In this document: piece after piece, positions 15,213 to 25,502 of the stretch
How the letters are laid out: each line of letters opens with the position of its first letter
Numbering within the stretch: the stretch's first letter is position 1
NCBI RefSeq assembly: GCF_020991455.1
Contig: NZ_JAJMOX010000003.1
Location: 310,001-374,000 of the forward strand
From: Flavobacterium sp. JAS
GTDB taxonomy: Bacteria; Bacteroidota; Bacteroidia; Flavobacteriales; Flavobacteriaceae
Length of the DNA: 64,000 nucleotides
Direction: 5' to 3'
Position numbers and translations under genes: made by a program
The notes under the pieces: generated by a model
Databases searched by the model: none
What the model saw: the letters and a program-made list of their open reading frames with translations, nothing else
What the model was told of the DNA's origin: nothing

Positions 15213-16727
15213 ATGAGAGAAATCCATTATATAAGTACTGAAACTTTAAGTTTAGAAGCTTTACAAGAAATTATTGTTAATCAAAAAACACTTGAATTAT
15301 CAGAAGAAGCTAAAGTAAACGTTCAAAAATGCCGTGATTATTTAGATAAAAAAATGGCTTCACATTCAGAACCTATTTACGGTATCAATACAGGTTTTGG
15401 ATCACTTTGTAATGTGAAAATCTCTAATGAAAATTTATCACAACTTCAGGAAAACCTTGTGAAATCGCATGCATGCGGAACTGGCGAAGAAGTGCCTGCT
15501 GAAATTGTAAAAATGATGTTGTTGCTTAAAATTCAATCTTTAAGCTACGGTCATTCAGGAGTTCAGTTACAAACTTTACAACGTTTGGTTGATTTCTATA
15601 ATAATGATGTTTTACCTATAATCTATACACAGGGTTCACTTGGAGCTTCGGGAGATTTAGCGCCGTTGGCACATTTATCTTTGCCTTTATTAGGAGAAGG
15701 AGAAGTACTTTTTGAAGATAAAAAAATGGCTTCGGGAGATGTTTTAAAACATTTTAACTGGGAACCAATCGTTTTACAGTCAAAAGAAGGTTTAGCATTA
15801 TTAAACGGAACTCAGTTTATGAGCGCTTACGGAGCTCATATTTTATTGAAAGCTTATAAATATTCTTATTTAGCAGATTTAATTGGAACAATTTCATTAG
15901 AAGGTTTTGATGGAAGAATTGAGCCTTTTAACGAATTGATCCATTTTATACGTCCTCACAAAGGTCAAATTGTGACGGCTCAACGTGTCAATGAGTTTTT
16001 AGATGGAAGTGAAATCATTGCTCAGGAGAAAAAGCATGTTCAGGATCCGTATTCTTTCCGTTGTATTCCTCAGGTTCACGGAGCTTCAAAAGATGCGATT
16101 GATTATGTTAGAAAAGTATTCAAAACCGAAATTAATTCGGTTACAGATAATCCAAATATATTTATCGAATCAGATCAGATTATCTCTGGAGGAAATTTCC
16201 ACGGACAACCTTTGGCTTTAGCTTTAGATTTTATGGCAATTGCTTTGGCTGAATTAGGAAGTATTTCTGAAAGAAGAACGTATCAATTGATTTCTGGTTT
16301 GCGCAATCTTCCAGCATTTTTAGTTGATAATCCGGGATTGAATTCAGGATTTATGATTCCGCAATATACCGCTGCAAGTATTGCAAGTCAAAACAAACAA
16401 TTGGCAACTCCGTCAAGTATAGATAGTATTGTTTCAAGTAACGGACAAGAAGATCACGTGAGTATGGGAGCGAATGGAGCTACAAAAGCATTGCGTGTTA
16501 TGGATAATCTAGAGCGTATTTTGGCAATTGAGCTTATGAATGCTTCACAGGCCATTGCTTACAGAGCGCCTTTGAAATCAAGTGATTTTATCGAAATGTT
16601 CCTGAGCAGCTATAGAGAAGTTGTGCCTTTGGTAAAAGAGGATAGAATCTTACATTATGACATTGAAAAAACAGTTTCGTTCTTGAATAGTTTCCAAATT
16701 GAAAACGATTTGTTAACAATGGCTTAA
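15213..16727 (+). CDS. hutH: Histidine ammonia-lyase
   Basis: 504 residues. It deaminates histidine to urocanate, the first step of histidine degradation. The self-forming MIO cofactor triad is A145-S146-G147 in GSLGASGDLAPLAHLSLPLLGEG. Other signatures are YGINTGFGSL near residue 56, SVTDNPNIF and the QDHVSMGANGA-like segment EDHVSMGANGATKA. Length and motifs fit HAL rather than tyrosine ammonia-lyase, although flavobacterial aromatic-amino-acid lyases can be divergent. No hutU, hutI or hutG is adjacent. The phosphate genes follow 48 bp later from their own -7 box. Confidence 0.9.
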   Translation: MREIHYISTETLSLEALQEIIVNQKTLELSEEAKVNVQKCRDYLDKKMASHSEPIYGINTGFGSLCNVKISNENLSQLQENLVKSHACGTGEEVPAEIVKMMLLLKIQSLSYGHSGVQLQTLQRLVDFYNNDVLPIIYTQGSLGASGDLAPLAHLSLPLLGEGEVLFEDKKMASGDVLKHFNWEPIVLQSKEGLALLNGTQFMSAYGAHILLKAYKYSYLADLIGTISLEGFDGRIEPFNELIHFIRPHKGQIVTAQRVNEFLDGSEIIAQEKKHVQDPYSFRCIPQVHGASKDAIDYVRKVFKTEINSVTDNPNIFIESDQIISGGNFHGQPLALALDFMAIALAELGSISERRTYQLISGLRNLPAFLVDNPGLNSGFMIPQYTAASIASQNKQLATPSSIDSIVSSNGQEDHVSMGANGATKALRVMDNLERILAIELMNASQAIAYRAPLKSSDFIEMFLSSYREVVPLVKEDRILHYDIEKTVSFLNSFQIENDLLTMA

Positions 16728-16748
16728 CATGACAAAATAATAATGAAG

Positions 16749-16756
16749 TAATTTTG
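16749..16756 (+). promoter_or_regulatory. Probable -7 box of the DUF47-pit operon
   Basis: TAATTTTG matches TAnnTTTG and lies 19 nt before the DUF47 start codon, leaving a short leader. Confidence 0.5.
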
Positions 16757-16775
16757 CACTATCAAAAATAAAAAA

Positions 16776-17420
16776 ATGTCAATAAACAGTATTTTCCAAT
16801 TTTTAGTGCCGAAAGACAAGAAATTCTTTCCACTTTTTGAAGAGGCTTCAAGCAATTTAATTGAATTAGCTTCTAATTTACACGAAGCTGTAAACCTTCC
16901 ATTAAAAGAAAGAGAAGTTCTTTTTCAGAAAATTGATGAGTTAGAGCAAAGAGGAGAAGACATTACACGTCAGACCAATCTTGAATTGAGCAGAAATTTC
17001 ATTACTCCATTCGATAGAGAGGATATTCATACATTAATTACTTCAATTGATAACGTTGCTGATTATCTTCACGGTGCAGCAAGCAGAATGAGATTATATC
17101 AAGTTGATAAGATTACAAAATCTATCAGAAAGATGACAGAAATCAACCTTGAAGCTTGTCAAAACATTGACAGTGCTGTAAAAGAGTTGAGCAACCTGAA
17201 AAACATGAACATTATTAAAGAAGCTTGTGCTAGAATTAATAAACTAGAAAACAAATCTGATAACGTTTATAACAAAGCAGTTTTTGAAATTTTTGAAAAC
17301 GAAACAGACGCTAAAAATATTATTAAATATAAAGAAGTGTTATCTGTTTTAGAATCAGCAACAGACAAATGTAAGAGTGTTGCGAACATACTAGAATCTA
17401 TTTCTGTAAAACATTCTTAA
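16776..17420 (+). CDS. DUF47 (PhoU-like) phosphate transport regulator
   Basis: 214-residue all-helical protein of the DUF47/PhoU-like family, which usually accompanies Pit transporters and is thought to regulate them or bind metal-phosphate. It has the family sequence flow FLVPKDKKFFPLFEEASSNL, then FITPFDREDIHTLITSIDNVADYLHG, then KYKEVLSVLESATDKCKSVANILESI. The pit gene follows after 33 bp, a strong sign of a shared operon and partnership. Confidence 0.92.
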   Translation: MSINSIFQFLVPKDKKFFPLFEEASSNLIELASNLHEAVNLPLKEREVLFQKIDELEQRGEDITRQTNLELSRNFITPFDREDIHTLITSIDNVADYLHGAASRMRLYQVDKITKSIRKMTEINLEACQNIDSAVKELSNLKNMNIIKEACARINKLENKSDNVYNKAVFEIFENETDAKNIIKYKEVLSVLESATDKCKSVANILESISVKHS

Positions 17421-17453
17421 ATTCAATTTATTTCATTCTGAAGTTATAATTTT

Positions 17454-18788
17454 ATGACGCTACTTATAATTATTATAGTACTAGCCTTAATTTTTGATTA
17501 CATCAATGGTTTTCATGATGCGGCAAATGCTATAGCAACCGTTGTTGCTACAAAGGTTTTAACGCCTTTTCAGGCCGTTCTTTGGGCAGCATTTTTTAAC
17601 TTTCTGGCCTATTGGGTTTTCGGATTTGGTGTTGCGGATACTGTTGCAAAAACAGCGCACACTATGGAGATTAACCTGGTCGTGATTCTAGCTGGGGTTA
17701 TTGCAGCGATTTGTTGGAATTTATTGACTTGGTGGTTAGGAATTCCTTCAAGTTCATCACATACATTAATTGGTGGTTTTGCCGGAGCAGCAGTTGCTCA
17801 TGCGATCGCTGTACATGGTTTTTCTGGTTACGTTGGCGAAGATGGAGCTACTCATTATTGGTACGAAATCGTAAGCTGGTATAAAGCAGGAAAAGACGGA
17901 GGAATGCCTTCGGGAGTTCTAATTATTATTGCTTTTATTGTTTTAGCACCTTTATTAGGAGCATTAGCTTCTTATTTGATTTCGATCTGGTTGTTAAATG
18001 CTTCTCGTAAAATTATAGGGCCTAAAATATTTACAGTTGCCTTAATGATTGCAACGGTTTGGCTTGTTAGTAACCTTATGGTACCTTATGCTGATATAGA
18101 TAAGCCTAGATTTGAATCTCATTTTTGGAGTGTAGCTTTTGATCCACATAATATTAAATGGTTTCTAGTAGCCTTTATTATCTTAACAGTAAGTGCATTT
18201 TGTTTAATATTCAGTAGTTTAAATCTTCATCAGGCTGATGCTGCTTTGAAAAAAATGCAATTATTATCTTCTGCAGCCTTTAGTCTAGGTCACGGTGGAA
18301 ATGATTCTCAAAAAGTAATGGGTATTATTGCTGCTGCTGTAGCAGTATATATTCACACTAATCCGGGTGTTCACATGGATTCTTGGTTAGATGTTGTTTT
18401 ACCAAATGATGATTTGGGTGTAAAAGGAGTTATGCCGGGTTGGATTCCGTTAGCATGTTATTCTGCTATTGCTGCAGGAACTTTGAGTGGTGGTTGGAAA
18501 ATTGTGAAAACAATGGGTTCTAAAATCACAAAAGTAACTTCGTTTGAAGGTGTAGCCGCTGAAACTGCTGGAGCTTTGACACTTTACTTTACAGAACACT
18601 TAAAAATTCCGGTAAGTACAACACATACAATTACAGGTTCTATCATCGGGGTTGGATTAACAAAACGTGTATCTGCTGTTCGTTGGGGAGTAACTGTAAG
18701 TTTGATTTGGGCTTGGATATTAACGATTCCTATCTCGGCTATTTTAGCAGGATTGGTTTACTTTGTATTGAGCGTATTTATTTCTTAG
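17454..18788 (+). CDS. pit: Low-affinity inorganic phosphate transporter, Pit family
   Basis: 444-residue inner-membrane transporter with about ten hydrophobic helices. The two inverted PiT signatures are visible: DYINGFHDAANAIATVVATKVL (about residues 15-36) and SLGHGGNDSQKVMGIIAAAV (about 277-296). IPSSSSHTLIGGFAGA and the matching IPVSTTHTITGSIIGVG are the two half-repeats that bind phosphate. It probably moves phosphate, or a metal-phosphate complex, with protons or sodium. It follows the DUF47 gene by 33 bp and ends in a strong terminator. Confidence 0.95.
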   Translation: MTLLIIIIVLALIFDYINGFHDAANAIATVVATKVLTPFQAVLWAAFFNFLAYWVFGFGVADTVAKTAHTMEINLVVILAGVIAAICWNLLTWWLGIPSSSSHTLIGGFAGAAVAHAIAVHGFSGYVGEDGATHYWYEIVSWYKAGKDGGMPSGVLIIIAFIVLAPLLGALASYLISIWLLNASRKIIGPKIFTVALMIATVWLVSNLMVPYADIDKPRFESHFWSVAFDPHNIKWFLVAFIILTVSAFCLIFSSLNLHQADAALKKMQLLSSAAFSLGHGGNDSQKVMGIIAAAVAVYIHTNPGVHMDSWLDVVLPNDDLGVKGVMPGWIPLACYSAIAAGTLSGGWKIVKTMGSKITKVTSFEGVAAETAGALTLYFTEHLKIPVSTTHTITGSIIGVGLTKRVSAVRWGVTVSLIWAWILTIPISAILAGLVYFVLSVFIS

Positions 18789-18841
18789 TGAAAAGATTTT
18801 TGTAAAATGGGAGAAGGTTTTTGATCTCATTTTATCGACAT

Positions 18842-18878
18842 AAAAAAAGCTGGTTTCTTTATTGAAACCGGCTTTTTT
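18842..18878 (+). terminator. Terminator after pit
   Basis: aaaaaaagctggtttc pairs with gaaaccggctttttt around tttatt, ending in a T-run, 53 nt after the pit stop. Confidence 0.8.
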
Positions 18879-18920
18879 GTTTTATTTCATTAGTTGTTTA
18901 AATTAAAATGTAATTTATTT

Positions 18921-19060
18921 TAACACATAGAAATATAGATGTTGTATTCTCAAAAAGGCGTTTCACTTTTTTAAATGCACAGAGTTGGCTATGAGAAAGA
19001 AATATATTTCTTTTTAATATTCTTATTTGGGCATAAAATCTATGTTTCTATGTGTTTGAT
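18921..19060. repeat. Inverted-repeat element with acacatagaaa ends
   Basis: The left end aacacatagaaatatagat is matched in inverse by atctatgtttctatgtgttt about 100 bp later. The interior holds AT-rich DNA and a gcacagagttggctatgag stretch. It has the form of a small non-coding palindromic element (MITE-like), with no ORF inside. Confidence 0.5.
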
Positions 19061-19113
19061 ATGAACCCAACGTATTATATTTACTGTAAAATAAGAAAGT
19101 ATAAAGATTGAAA

Positions 19114-20499
19114 ATGGATTACTTAAATCAGATTGAAAGAATCAAAAGCAAGTTGATTATAGCAAAAGATGCCGATAAAAACTTAGAGGTATTTGGTGCA
19201 GAGAGTCATAAGTATTTTGTAGGAGAAACGGTAAGTAAAAACCAAATTTCAGATTTCGAAAAAGAGTATAATCTGGAACTTCCGGAAGCGTATAAAGAGT
19301 TTTTACTCCATATAGGAAATGGTGGAATTTCAGATTCAAATTCTGCTGCCGGACCTTACTATGGAATTTATTCTTTAGGGAAAAATACGGATGAATTTAT
19401 CTATGAAAATACCAAAAGCTATTTAAAAGAAGATTGTAAAATCTCTCCAAAAATGTCTGATGAATTTTGGTCTGATCTCAATAAAAATATTGAAGAAAAC
19501 GATGATATTTCTGAGGAAGAATTTGATCTCGAATTAGGTAAAATATTTTCCGGAATATTACCCCTGGGCAGTCAGGGTTGTACTTATTATCATGCCCTTG
19601 TTTTAAACGGCGAATTTAAAGGAAGAGTTGTAAATATAGATAGTGACAGGCAAAAGCCACACTTCACTTTTGAATCAAATTTTTTAGATTGGTATGAGAG
19701 ATGGCTTGACGAAATTATACCTGAAAATATAAAGACAGCTGATCCTGATTTGTTCCGATATACGCTAGGAGGAATAAGCAGTCATATTTTTGAGGTGTAT
19801 TTTTCAACGCATACAATTGATACTAAAATGGACTGCCTATTTGGGATTCTAAAAAAGAAAAATCTCGATCAGAAAACTATTAATTTAGTAGAAGAGCAGT
19901 ATAGAATAAACTCCGGTGCAATTCAAAAAAGACTACTTCAAATCCTGACTAAATTTGATTACGAACGAGCGTATCCTCATTTGCTTGATTTTACAAAAGA
20001 GAGTTTGTTAGAAGTTTTTCAGTGTATATTTTGGTACGCAAAAGACAAAAGTTCTGATTGGGTAGAAACTATCAAGTCAAATGCTGATGCAATAAAAGAT
20101 GAAGAAACGTTTCGATTGTGTACTTATTTGCTAAAAGAAACAGATTTGGATTACGGTGGTATTCTTATTCCTTTTACTTCTAATAAAAATAAAAACATAA
20201 GAATTAGTTCTTATTATGCACTTGGTCAATTGAAAAATAAAGCTAATTATATAGATACTTTTATAACAGGTCTTTCTGATGCTTCAAATAGAGTAATTCA
20301 TACGGTTTTGCAGGCTCTGGATGGAGTAGAAGATCGAAAACTTTTACCGCATTATAAGATCGTTGCTGAAAAATTTCCAAAAGAAAAAGATTATATTTTA
20401 GTAAACCTGAATCATAGACTTAAATCATACGGTTTAACAAACAAAACAATAAAAAAGATCGATGTAGATAACTATTTTATTGGCGAAGTTAAAAAGTAG
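19114..20499 (+). CDS. SMI1/KNR4-domain protein with HEAT-like repeats
   Basis: 461 residues from the ATG at 19114; a TTG six bases earlier is less likely. The N-terminal part is an SMI1/KNR4 fold: ISDFEKEYNLELPEAYKEFLLHIGNGG near residues 40-70, then GPYYGIYSLG. After residue about 230 come helical repeats of HEAT type (DYERAYPHLLDFTKESLLE, NKNIRISSYYALGQLKNKANYIDTFITGLSDASNRVIHTVLQALDGVED). SMI1/KNR4 proteins are often immunity proteins of polymorphic toxins, but also occur alone. No toxin gene is adjacent, so the role is open. It is monocistronic, ending in a clear hairpin. Confidence 0.8.
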   Translation: MDYLNQIERIKSKLIIAKDADKNLEVFGAESHKYFVGETVSKNQISDFEKEYNLELPEAYKEFLLHIGNGGISDSNSAAGPYYGIYSLGKNTDEFIYENTKSYLKEDCKISPKMSDEFWSDLNKNIEENDDISEEEFDLELGKIFSGILPLGSQGCTYYHALVLNGEFKGRVVNIDSDRQKPHFTFESNFLDWYERWLDEIIPENIKTADPDLFRYTLGGISSHIFEVYFSTHTIDTKMDCLFGILKKKNLDQKTINLVEEQYRINSGAIQKRLLQILTKFDYERAYPHLLDFTKESLLEVFQCIFWYAKDKSSDWVETIKSNADAIKDEETFRLCTYLLKETDLDYGGILIPFTSNKNKNIRISSYYALGQLKNKANYIDTFITGLSDASNRVIHTVLQALDGVEDRKLLPHYKIVAEKFPKEKDYILVNLNHRLKSYGLTNKTIKKIDVDNYFIGEVKK

Positions 20500-20511
20500 A
20501 ATCGCAAAAAC

Positions 20512-20548
20512 AAAAAGCTAGTTTCTTTATTTGAAACTAGCTTTTTTT
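20512..20548 (+). terminator. Terminator after the SMI1/KNR4 gene
   Basis: aaaaagctagtttc pairs with gaaactagcttttttt around tttattt, 13 nt after the stop. It faces the minus-strand DUF421 gene and could serve both. Confidence 0.8.
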
Positions 20549-20574
20549 GTAAAGTATTTATTCCGTTGAAAGAA

Positions 20575-21093
20575 TCACTTTCTTAAATTCTTATGATTGT
20601 GCTTGCGCTTGTAATGAGTTTCTTTTAAGTTGGTTTTGTCTTTCGAAATAATGCTTATTGTACCGTCAATTTCTAGCGTACAGAGCTTTATATCTGTTAA
20701 ATGTTCTAAACCATGCTCACGTGCCGCTTCTTTTAGTTCTTCGTGTGAGATGTCTAGTTTGCTCAGAGCATCAAAATCCAATGTTCCGTTATGAATCAGG
20801 ATTTCGGGTTTGTCCAGAAGCAGATCATTAACTATTTTATATTTATGTGTTAGTTTTTTGATTATAAAGTTGATTATAAACAAAACCGAAGCAGCAATCA
20901 ATCCTCCTGAAAGACTTGTATCAGGACCAACCATCGCGTTTTGCACGGAATTACTAATTAGTAAAATCAGAATAATGTCGGCAGTGTTTAATTGCGAAAG
21001 CTCTTTTTTACCGAAGATTCTCAAGGCAATCGTCATGAAAAAATATACTGCGAGACTTCTTAAACTGATGTCTATATATGGAAGTAATGTCAT
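20575..21093 (-). CDS. DUF421 (YetF-like) membrane protein
   Basis: 172 residues from the ATG at 21091-21093. A longer frame would have to read through the rimK terminator hairpin, so I reject it. Three membrane helices lie in about residues 8-85 (SLAVYFFMTIALRIFGKKELSQL and ADIILILLISNSVQNAMVG), followed by a cytoplasmic domain (KPEILIHNGTLDFDALSKLDISHEELKEAAREHG) that is the DUF421 signature. YetF-type proteins are conserved, and some influence spore or envelope properties in Bacillus. The molecular role is unknown. Confidence 0.88.
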   Translation of the reverse strand: MTLLPYIDISLRSLAVYFFMTIALRIFGKKELSQLNTADIILILLISNSVQNAMVGPDTSLSGGLIAASVLFIINFIIKKLTHKYKIVNDLLLDKPEILIHNGTLDFDALSKLDISHEELKEAAREHGLEHLTDIKLCTLEIDGTISIISKDKTNLKETHYKRKHNHKNLRK

Positions 21094-21118
21094 TCTTTTA
21101 CAATTTAGTTTTAAAAAA

Positions 21119-21151
21119 AGCTTTGTCAAAGTTTTAAACTTTGACAAAGCT
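21119..21151 (-). terminator. Palindromic terminator after rimK
   Basis: agctttgtcaaagttt and its exact complement form a 33-base near-perfect palindrome with a single central base, 36 nt after the rimK stop. A run of seven T follows on the minus strand. A variant with 11-bp arms (ctttgtcaaag/ctttgacaaag) recurs at 55292-55320, so it is also a dispersed repeat. Confidence 0.75.
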
Positions 21152-21186
21152 GCTAAAATAAGTATGAAATATTAAGTTAAAGTGAA

Positions 21187-22557
21187 TTAGCTTAATTTAA
21201 AATTCTTTTCGATTGCTCTGATCATTTCTCCAGCAATATCTTTGTTTGTTGCGCCTTCGATTCCTTCAAGTCCTGGAGAAGAGTTTACTTCAAGTAATAA
21301 AGGTCCTTTTGAAGAACGAATAATATCAACACCAGCCACTTTTAAATCCATAGCTTTTGCGGCTTTTATAGCGATCTTTTTTTCTTCTGGAGTAACTTTT
21401 ATAACAGAAGCAGTTCCGCCAAGGTGAATGTTGGCTCTAAATTCGCCGGGCATTGCTTCCCGCTGGATTGCTGCGACCACCTTTCCGTCAATTACAAAAC
21501 AACGAATGTCTTTTCCGTTGGCTTCTTTAATGAATTCCTGAACTAAGATGTTTGCATTTAAGCTTTTGAAAGCATTAATAACACTTTCTGCTGCTTTTTT
21601 GGTTTCTGCAAGAACGACTCCTTTTCCTTGGGTTCCTTCTAATAATTTTACGATTAATGGTGAGCCTCCAACCATTTTAATTAAATTATCTGTATCCAAA
21701 GGAGAATTAGCAAAACCAGTTGTCGGAATGTCAATTCCGCTGTTCAAAAGCAATTGCAATGAGTATAGTTTATCGCGCGATTGTGTTATGGCTGTAGCCG
21801 AATTTAAAACGAAAACTTTCAAAGCTTCAAACTGACGCGTTAAAGCACATCCGTAAAACGTTATGCTTGGTCGGATTCTTGGAATAATAGCATCAAATTG
21901 ATTTAATATTTTTCCACCACGGTAATGAATCTCTGGGGTTTTAGCATCCAGTTTCATGTAGCATTCTTTGATGTTCAAAAAATGCATTTCATGACCGCGC
22001 ATTTCTCCGGCTTCCATGATTCTTTTGTTGCTATATAATTCCGGATTACTGGCAAGAAGTCCAATTCTTAAACCAGAACTCGCTTTTTCAGAGTTTTGGT
22101 ATAATTCCTTTAAAGATTCCGGTGTAGGTTGTCCTAATAAGTATTTTTCTTCGGGATCAACCAAAACACGTCCGCTCATGGCTTCACGACCTAAAAGCAT
22201 TCGGAAACCCATAGAGTCACGATTGGTCAAAGTCATCTCGATTGGCCATTTTGAGTCGCCAATTTTAAAAGTGGTCTGAATAACATAACGATGTTCTCTA
22301 AATCCGCTTGAGCTTTTTACAATTCTCTTGTCAACCAACGGGGCTTCACAATGAATAATGGTTTTGATGTTATTCTGAATAGGATTAATATCAAATTTTA
22401 CCCAATTGGTATCATTTTTAATAAAAGGAGCTATGTTTATGGCGTGCATTGCCGAAGTTTTGGCGCCAGAATCAACACGAGCCTTGATTGTTGGAATTCC
22501 TAGTTCTGGAAATGAGCACCATTCTTCGCTACCTAAAATGACTTTGTTTTGAAGCAT
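21187..22557 (-). CDS. rimK: Fused retropepsin-like (RimB-type) and RimK-type ATP-grasp ligase
   Basis: 456 residues from the ATG at 22555-22557. Residues about 5-140 match the ATP-dependent zinc protease/retropepsin-like family ([31 protein letters not shown], with the DSGAKTS active-site-like motif). Residues about 155-455 are a RimK-type ATP-grasp ligase ([67 protein letters not shown]). RimK adds glutamates to ribosomal protein S6, and RimB-like proteins act with RimK in some bacteria; here they are one chain. Whether S6 is the target in this organism is not shown. Confidence 0.88.
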   Translation of the reverse strand: MLQNKVILGSEEWCSFPELGIPTIKARVDSGAKTSAMHAINIAPFIKNDTNWVKFDINPIQNNIKTIIHCEAPLVDKRIVKSSSGFREHRYVIQTTFKIGDSKWPIEMTLTNRDSMGFRMLLGREAMSGRVLVDPEEKYLLGQPTPESLKELYQNSEKASSGLRIGLLASNPELYSNKRIMEAGEMRGHEMHFLNIKECYMKLDAKTPEIHYRGGKILNQFDAIIPRIRPSITFYGCALTRQFEALKVFVLNSATAITQSRDKLYSLQLLLNSGIDIPTTGFANSPLDTDNLIKMVGGSPLIVKLLEGTQGKGVVLAETKKAAESVINAFKSLNANILVQEFIKEANGKDIRCFVIDGKVVAAIQREAMPGEFRANIHLGGTASVIKVTPEEKKIAIKAAKAMDLKVAGVDIIRSSKGPLLLEVNSSPGLEGIEGATNKDIAGEMIRAIEKNFKLS

Positions 22558-22629
22558 ACGTTGTTTTTTATTATAGAATTTAATAGCCAAAAATAGCTAT
22601 TTGCTTTTACTAAAGATAGTAAATTATCC

Positions 22630-22668
22630 AAAAAAAATACCCGTTATGTTATGAAAACGTAACGGGTA
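22630..22668 (-). terminator. Terminator after clpC
   Basis: tacccgtta at 22638 pairs with taacgggta ending at 22668, followed in the minus direction by seven T (22630-22637). It begins 30 nt after the clpC stop. Confidence 0.8.
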
Positions 22669-22697
22669 AATTAAATTTGTTAAAAAATTTGAATAAT

Positions 22698-25244
22698 TTA
22701 TTGATTAGTTGGCTCTTCCGCTTTGTGTATTTCTACTGAAAGTTCTTGAGAGTCATCTTTCAAATCCATTAAGATTTCGTCACCTGAATGTATTTTTGAA
22801 GTGATGATTTCTTCTGCCAATAAATCTTCAACGTATTTCTGGATTGCTCTTTTTAGAGGTCTTGCTCCAAATTGTCTGTCAAAACCTTTTTCAGCAATAA
22901 ATGCTTTTGCTTTATCGGTAAGATTTAATTTGTATCCTAATTCAGAAACGCGAGAATATAATTTTGCAAGTTCTATTTCGATAATCAAATCAATATCAGC
23001 TTTTTCTAGTGCGTTGAATACGATTACGTCGTCAATTCTGTTTAAGAATTCAGGAGCAAAGGTTTTTTTCAATGCATTTTCGATAATGCTTTTTGAGTTT
23101 TCATCGGCTTGAGCCACTTTTGCAGCAGTTCCGAATCCTACACCTTGTCCAAAATCTTTTAACTGACGTGCTCCAACGTTAGATGTCATGATAATGATAG
23201 TGTTTTTAAAGTCGATTTTGCGACCTAAACTATCAGTCAAGTATCCGTCATCAAGAACCTGAAGCATCATATTAAATACATCAGGATGTGCTTTTTCGAT
23301 CTCGTCTAAAAGTACAACGCAATATGGTTTTCTACGAACTTTTTCAGTCAATTGACCACCTTCTTCGTAACCAACATATCCCGGAGGCGCTCCAACTAAA
23401 CGAGAGATCGCAAATTTCTCCATGTATTCACTCATGTCAATACGAATTAACGCATCTTCAGAATCGAATAATTCTTTTGCTAAAACTTTCGCCAATTGTG
23501 TTTTACCAACTCCAGTCTGACCTAAGAAAATGAACGAACCAATTGGTTTGTTAGGATCTTTAAGTCCGGCTCTGTTACGTTGAATAGAACGTGCAATTTT
23601 TAATACTGCTTCGTTTTGACCAATTACTTTATTCTGAATCAATTCAGGTAATTTAGCCAGTTTATTACTTTCTGTTTGTGCAATTCTGTTTACAGGAATT
23701 CCGGTCATCATCGAAACAACATCAGCTACATTATCTTCTGTAACTTCAATTCTGTTGTTTTTAGAATCTTCTTCCCATTGTTCTTGAGCAACCGCTAGAT
23801 CTTTTTCGATACGTTTTTCATCATCACGAAGTTTGGCAGCTTCTTCATATTTTTGTTTTTTAACTACCATGTTTTTGTTTTCACGAACTTCTTCTAACTG
23901 ACGTTCTAAATCAAGAATTTGTTTAGGGACATCAATGTTAGTAATGTGTACGCGAGAACCAGCTTCGTCAAGAGCATCAATAGCTTTGTCCGGTAAAAAA
24001 CGCTCAGACATATATCTGTTTGTTAACTTCACACAAGCTTCAATTGCTTCCTGAGTATAAGTTACATTGTGGTGATCTTCGTATTTGTCTTTTACGTTGT
24101 TCAAAATCGCAATCGTTTCTTCAACAGAAGTTGGTTCTACAATTACTTTTTGGAAACGTCTTTCAAGAGCACCATCTTTCTCAATATATTGTCTGTACTC
24201 ATCAAGAGTAGTGGCTCCAATACATTGGATTTCACCTCTTGCTAAAGCAGGTTTAAACATGTTTGAAGCATCAAGAGAACCTGTTGCTCCACCAGCGCCT
24301 ACGATAGTGTGAATTTCATCAATGAAAAGAATAATGTCGTCATTTTTCTCCAGCTCGTTCATTACGGCTTTCATTCTTTCCTCAAACTGACCACGGTATT
24401 TTGTTCCGGCTACTAAACTAGCCAAATCAAGAGTAACCACACGTTTGTGGAAAAGAATACGAGATACTTTCTTTTGGATAATACGCAAAGCAAGTCCTTC
24501 TGCAATAGCAGATTTACCAACTCCAGGTTCTCCAATAAGAAGTGGGTTGTTCTTTTTTCTACGGCTTAGGATTTGAGAAACACGTTCAATTTCTTTTTCG
24601 CGTCCTACAACCGGATCTAGTTTTCCTTCCTCGGCCATTTCTGTTAAATCTCTCCCAAAATTATCTAGAACCGGAGTTTTAGATTTTTTGTTTGACTTAT
24701 TGGCGGGATTATTAAAACTACTTTCTTTAAGACTGTCATCTTGTCCTGAATCGTCATTATACGATTCGTTTCTTGGCAAGTTTTCTAAGAATTCTTCTTC
24801 GTTTGGAGTCATGTTTAAATATTGTTCTTTAGCTATGTCATAATCTATTTTTAGTTTATTCAATAGCTTGGTTGTTGGATCGTTTTCGTTTCGTAAGATG
24901 CATAAAAGCAAGTGCGCCGTGCTAATCGACGAGCTTTGAAATACTTTTGCTTCAAGAAAGGTTGTCTTCAGGGCTCTTTCCGCTTGACGGGTAAGATGAA
25001 GATTTTTCTTCTCGGCATTTACTTCAACGCTTTGATTGGCTGGACTCAGTATTTCTACTTTCCTGCGTAAATGATCTAGATCGACTGCAAGGTTATTAAG
25101 TATATGAATAGCTTTTCCGTTTCCATCCCTTAAAATGCCTAGCATTAGATGTTCAGTACCAATAAAGTCGTGGCCCAAACGTAAGGCTTCCTCTTTACTG
25201 TAGGTAATAACATCTTTTACTCTTGGTGAAAAATTATCATCCAT
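22698..25244 (-). CDS. clpC: ATP-dependent Clp protease ATP-binding subunit ClpC
   Basis: 848-residue Hsp100 unfoldase that feeds substrates to ClpP. It has the N-terminal double Clp repeat (about 1-145), first AAA module with Walker A GEPGVGKS (238-245) and [13 protein letters not shown], a UVR-containing short middle region (about 440-490) that distinguishes ClpC from ClpB, and a second AAA module with GQTGVGKT (575-582). The C-terminal D2-small domain ends in a short acidic tail. Monocistronic, with a strong terminator. Divergent from gyrA. Confidence 0.95.
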   Translation of the reverse strand: MDDNFSPRVKDVITYSKEEALRLGHDFIGTEHLMLGILRDGNGKAIHILNNLAVDLDHLRRKVEILSPANQSVEVNAEKKNLHLTRQAERALKTTFLEAKVFQSSSISTAHLLLCILRNENDPTTKLLNKLKIDYDIAKEQYLNMTPNEEEFLENLPRNESYNDDSGQDDSLKESSFNNPANKSNKKSKTPVLDNFGRDLTEMAEEGKLDPVVGREKEIERVSQILSRRKKNNPLLIGEPGVGKSAIAEGLALRIIQKKVSRILFHKRVVTLDLASLVAGTKYRGQFEERMKAVMNELEKNDDIILFIDEIHTIVGAGGATGSLDASNMFKPALARGEIQCIGATTLDEYRQYIEKDGALERRFQKVIVEPTSVEETIAILNNVKDKYEDHHNVTYTQEAIEACVKLTNRYMSERFLPDKAIDALDEAGSRVHITNIDVPKQILDLERQLEEVRENKNMVVKKQKYEEAAKLRDDEKRIEKDLAVAQEQWEEDSKNNRIEVTEDNVADVVSMMTGIPVNRIAQTESNKLAKLPELIQNKVIGQNEAVLKIARSIQRNRAGLKDPNKPIGSFIFLGQTGVGKTQLAKVLAKELFDSEDALIRIDMSEYMEKFAISRLVGAPPGYVGYEEGGQLTEKVRRKPYCVVLLDEIEKAHPDVFNMMLQVLDDGYLTDSLGRKIDFKNTIIIMTSNVGARQLKDFGQGVGFGTAAKVAQADENSKSIIENALKKTFAPEFLNRIDDVIVFNALEKADIDLIIEIELAKLYSRVSELGYKLNLTDKAKAFIAEKGFDRQFGARPLKRAIQKYVEDLLAEEIITSKIHSGDEILMDLKDDSQELSVEIHKAEEPTNQ

Positions 25245-25502
25245 AATATATAATTGGTATTGTAAATTTAGTGAATTAGTGTTTGAAAAACAAAAACCAT
25301 ACCCTTCGAGATCTCCTGACAGCTAAGGGACGAAAAAAATAACAATAAAAGCGTTAAAATACGCTTAATTTATTAACTAAAAGATGAAATAAAGTTGTTA
25401 ATAAATCATTGAAATAAGTGTAAGGAAATAGCTGAAAAAATTCCAAAAAAACGTATCTTGGCACGCTTTGAAACTAATATAATTATTTAAACATAACAAC
25501 TT

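Noticed and set aside
21094-21147. Longer start for the DUF421 gene
   Set aside because: It would place codons in the rimK terminator palindrome; the ATG at 21091-21093 starts the first membrane helix.
20810-21175. Plus-strand frame of 121 codons opposite the DUF421 gene
   Set aside because: It lies antisense to a gene with clear family motifs and has no motif of its own.
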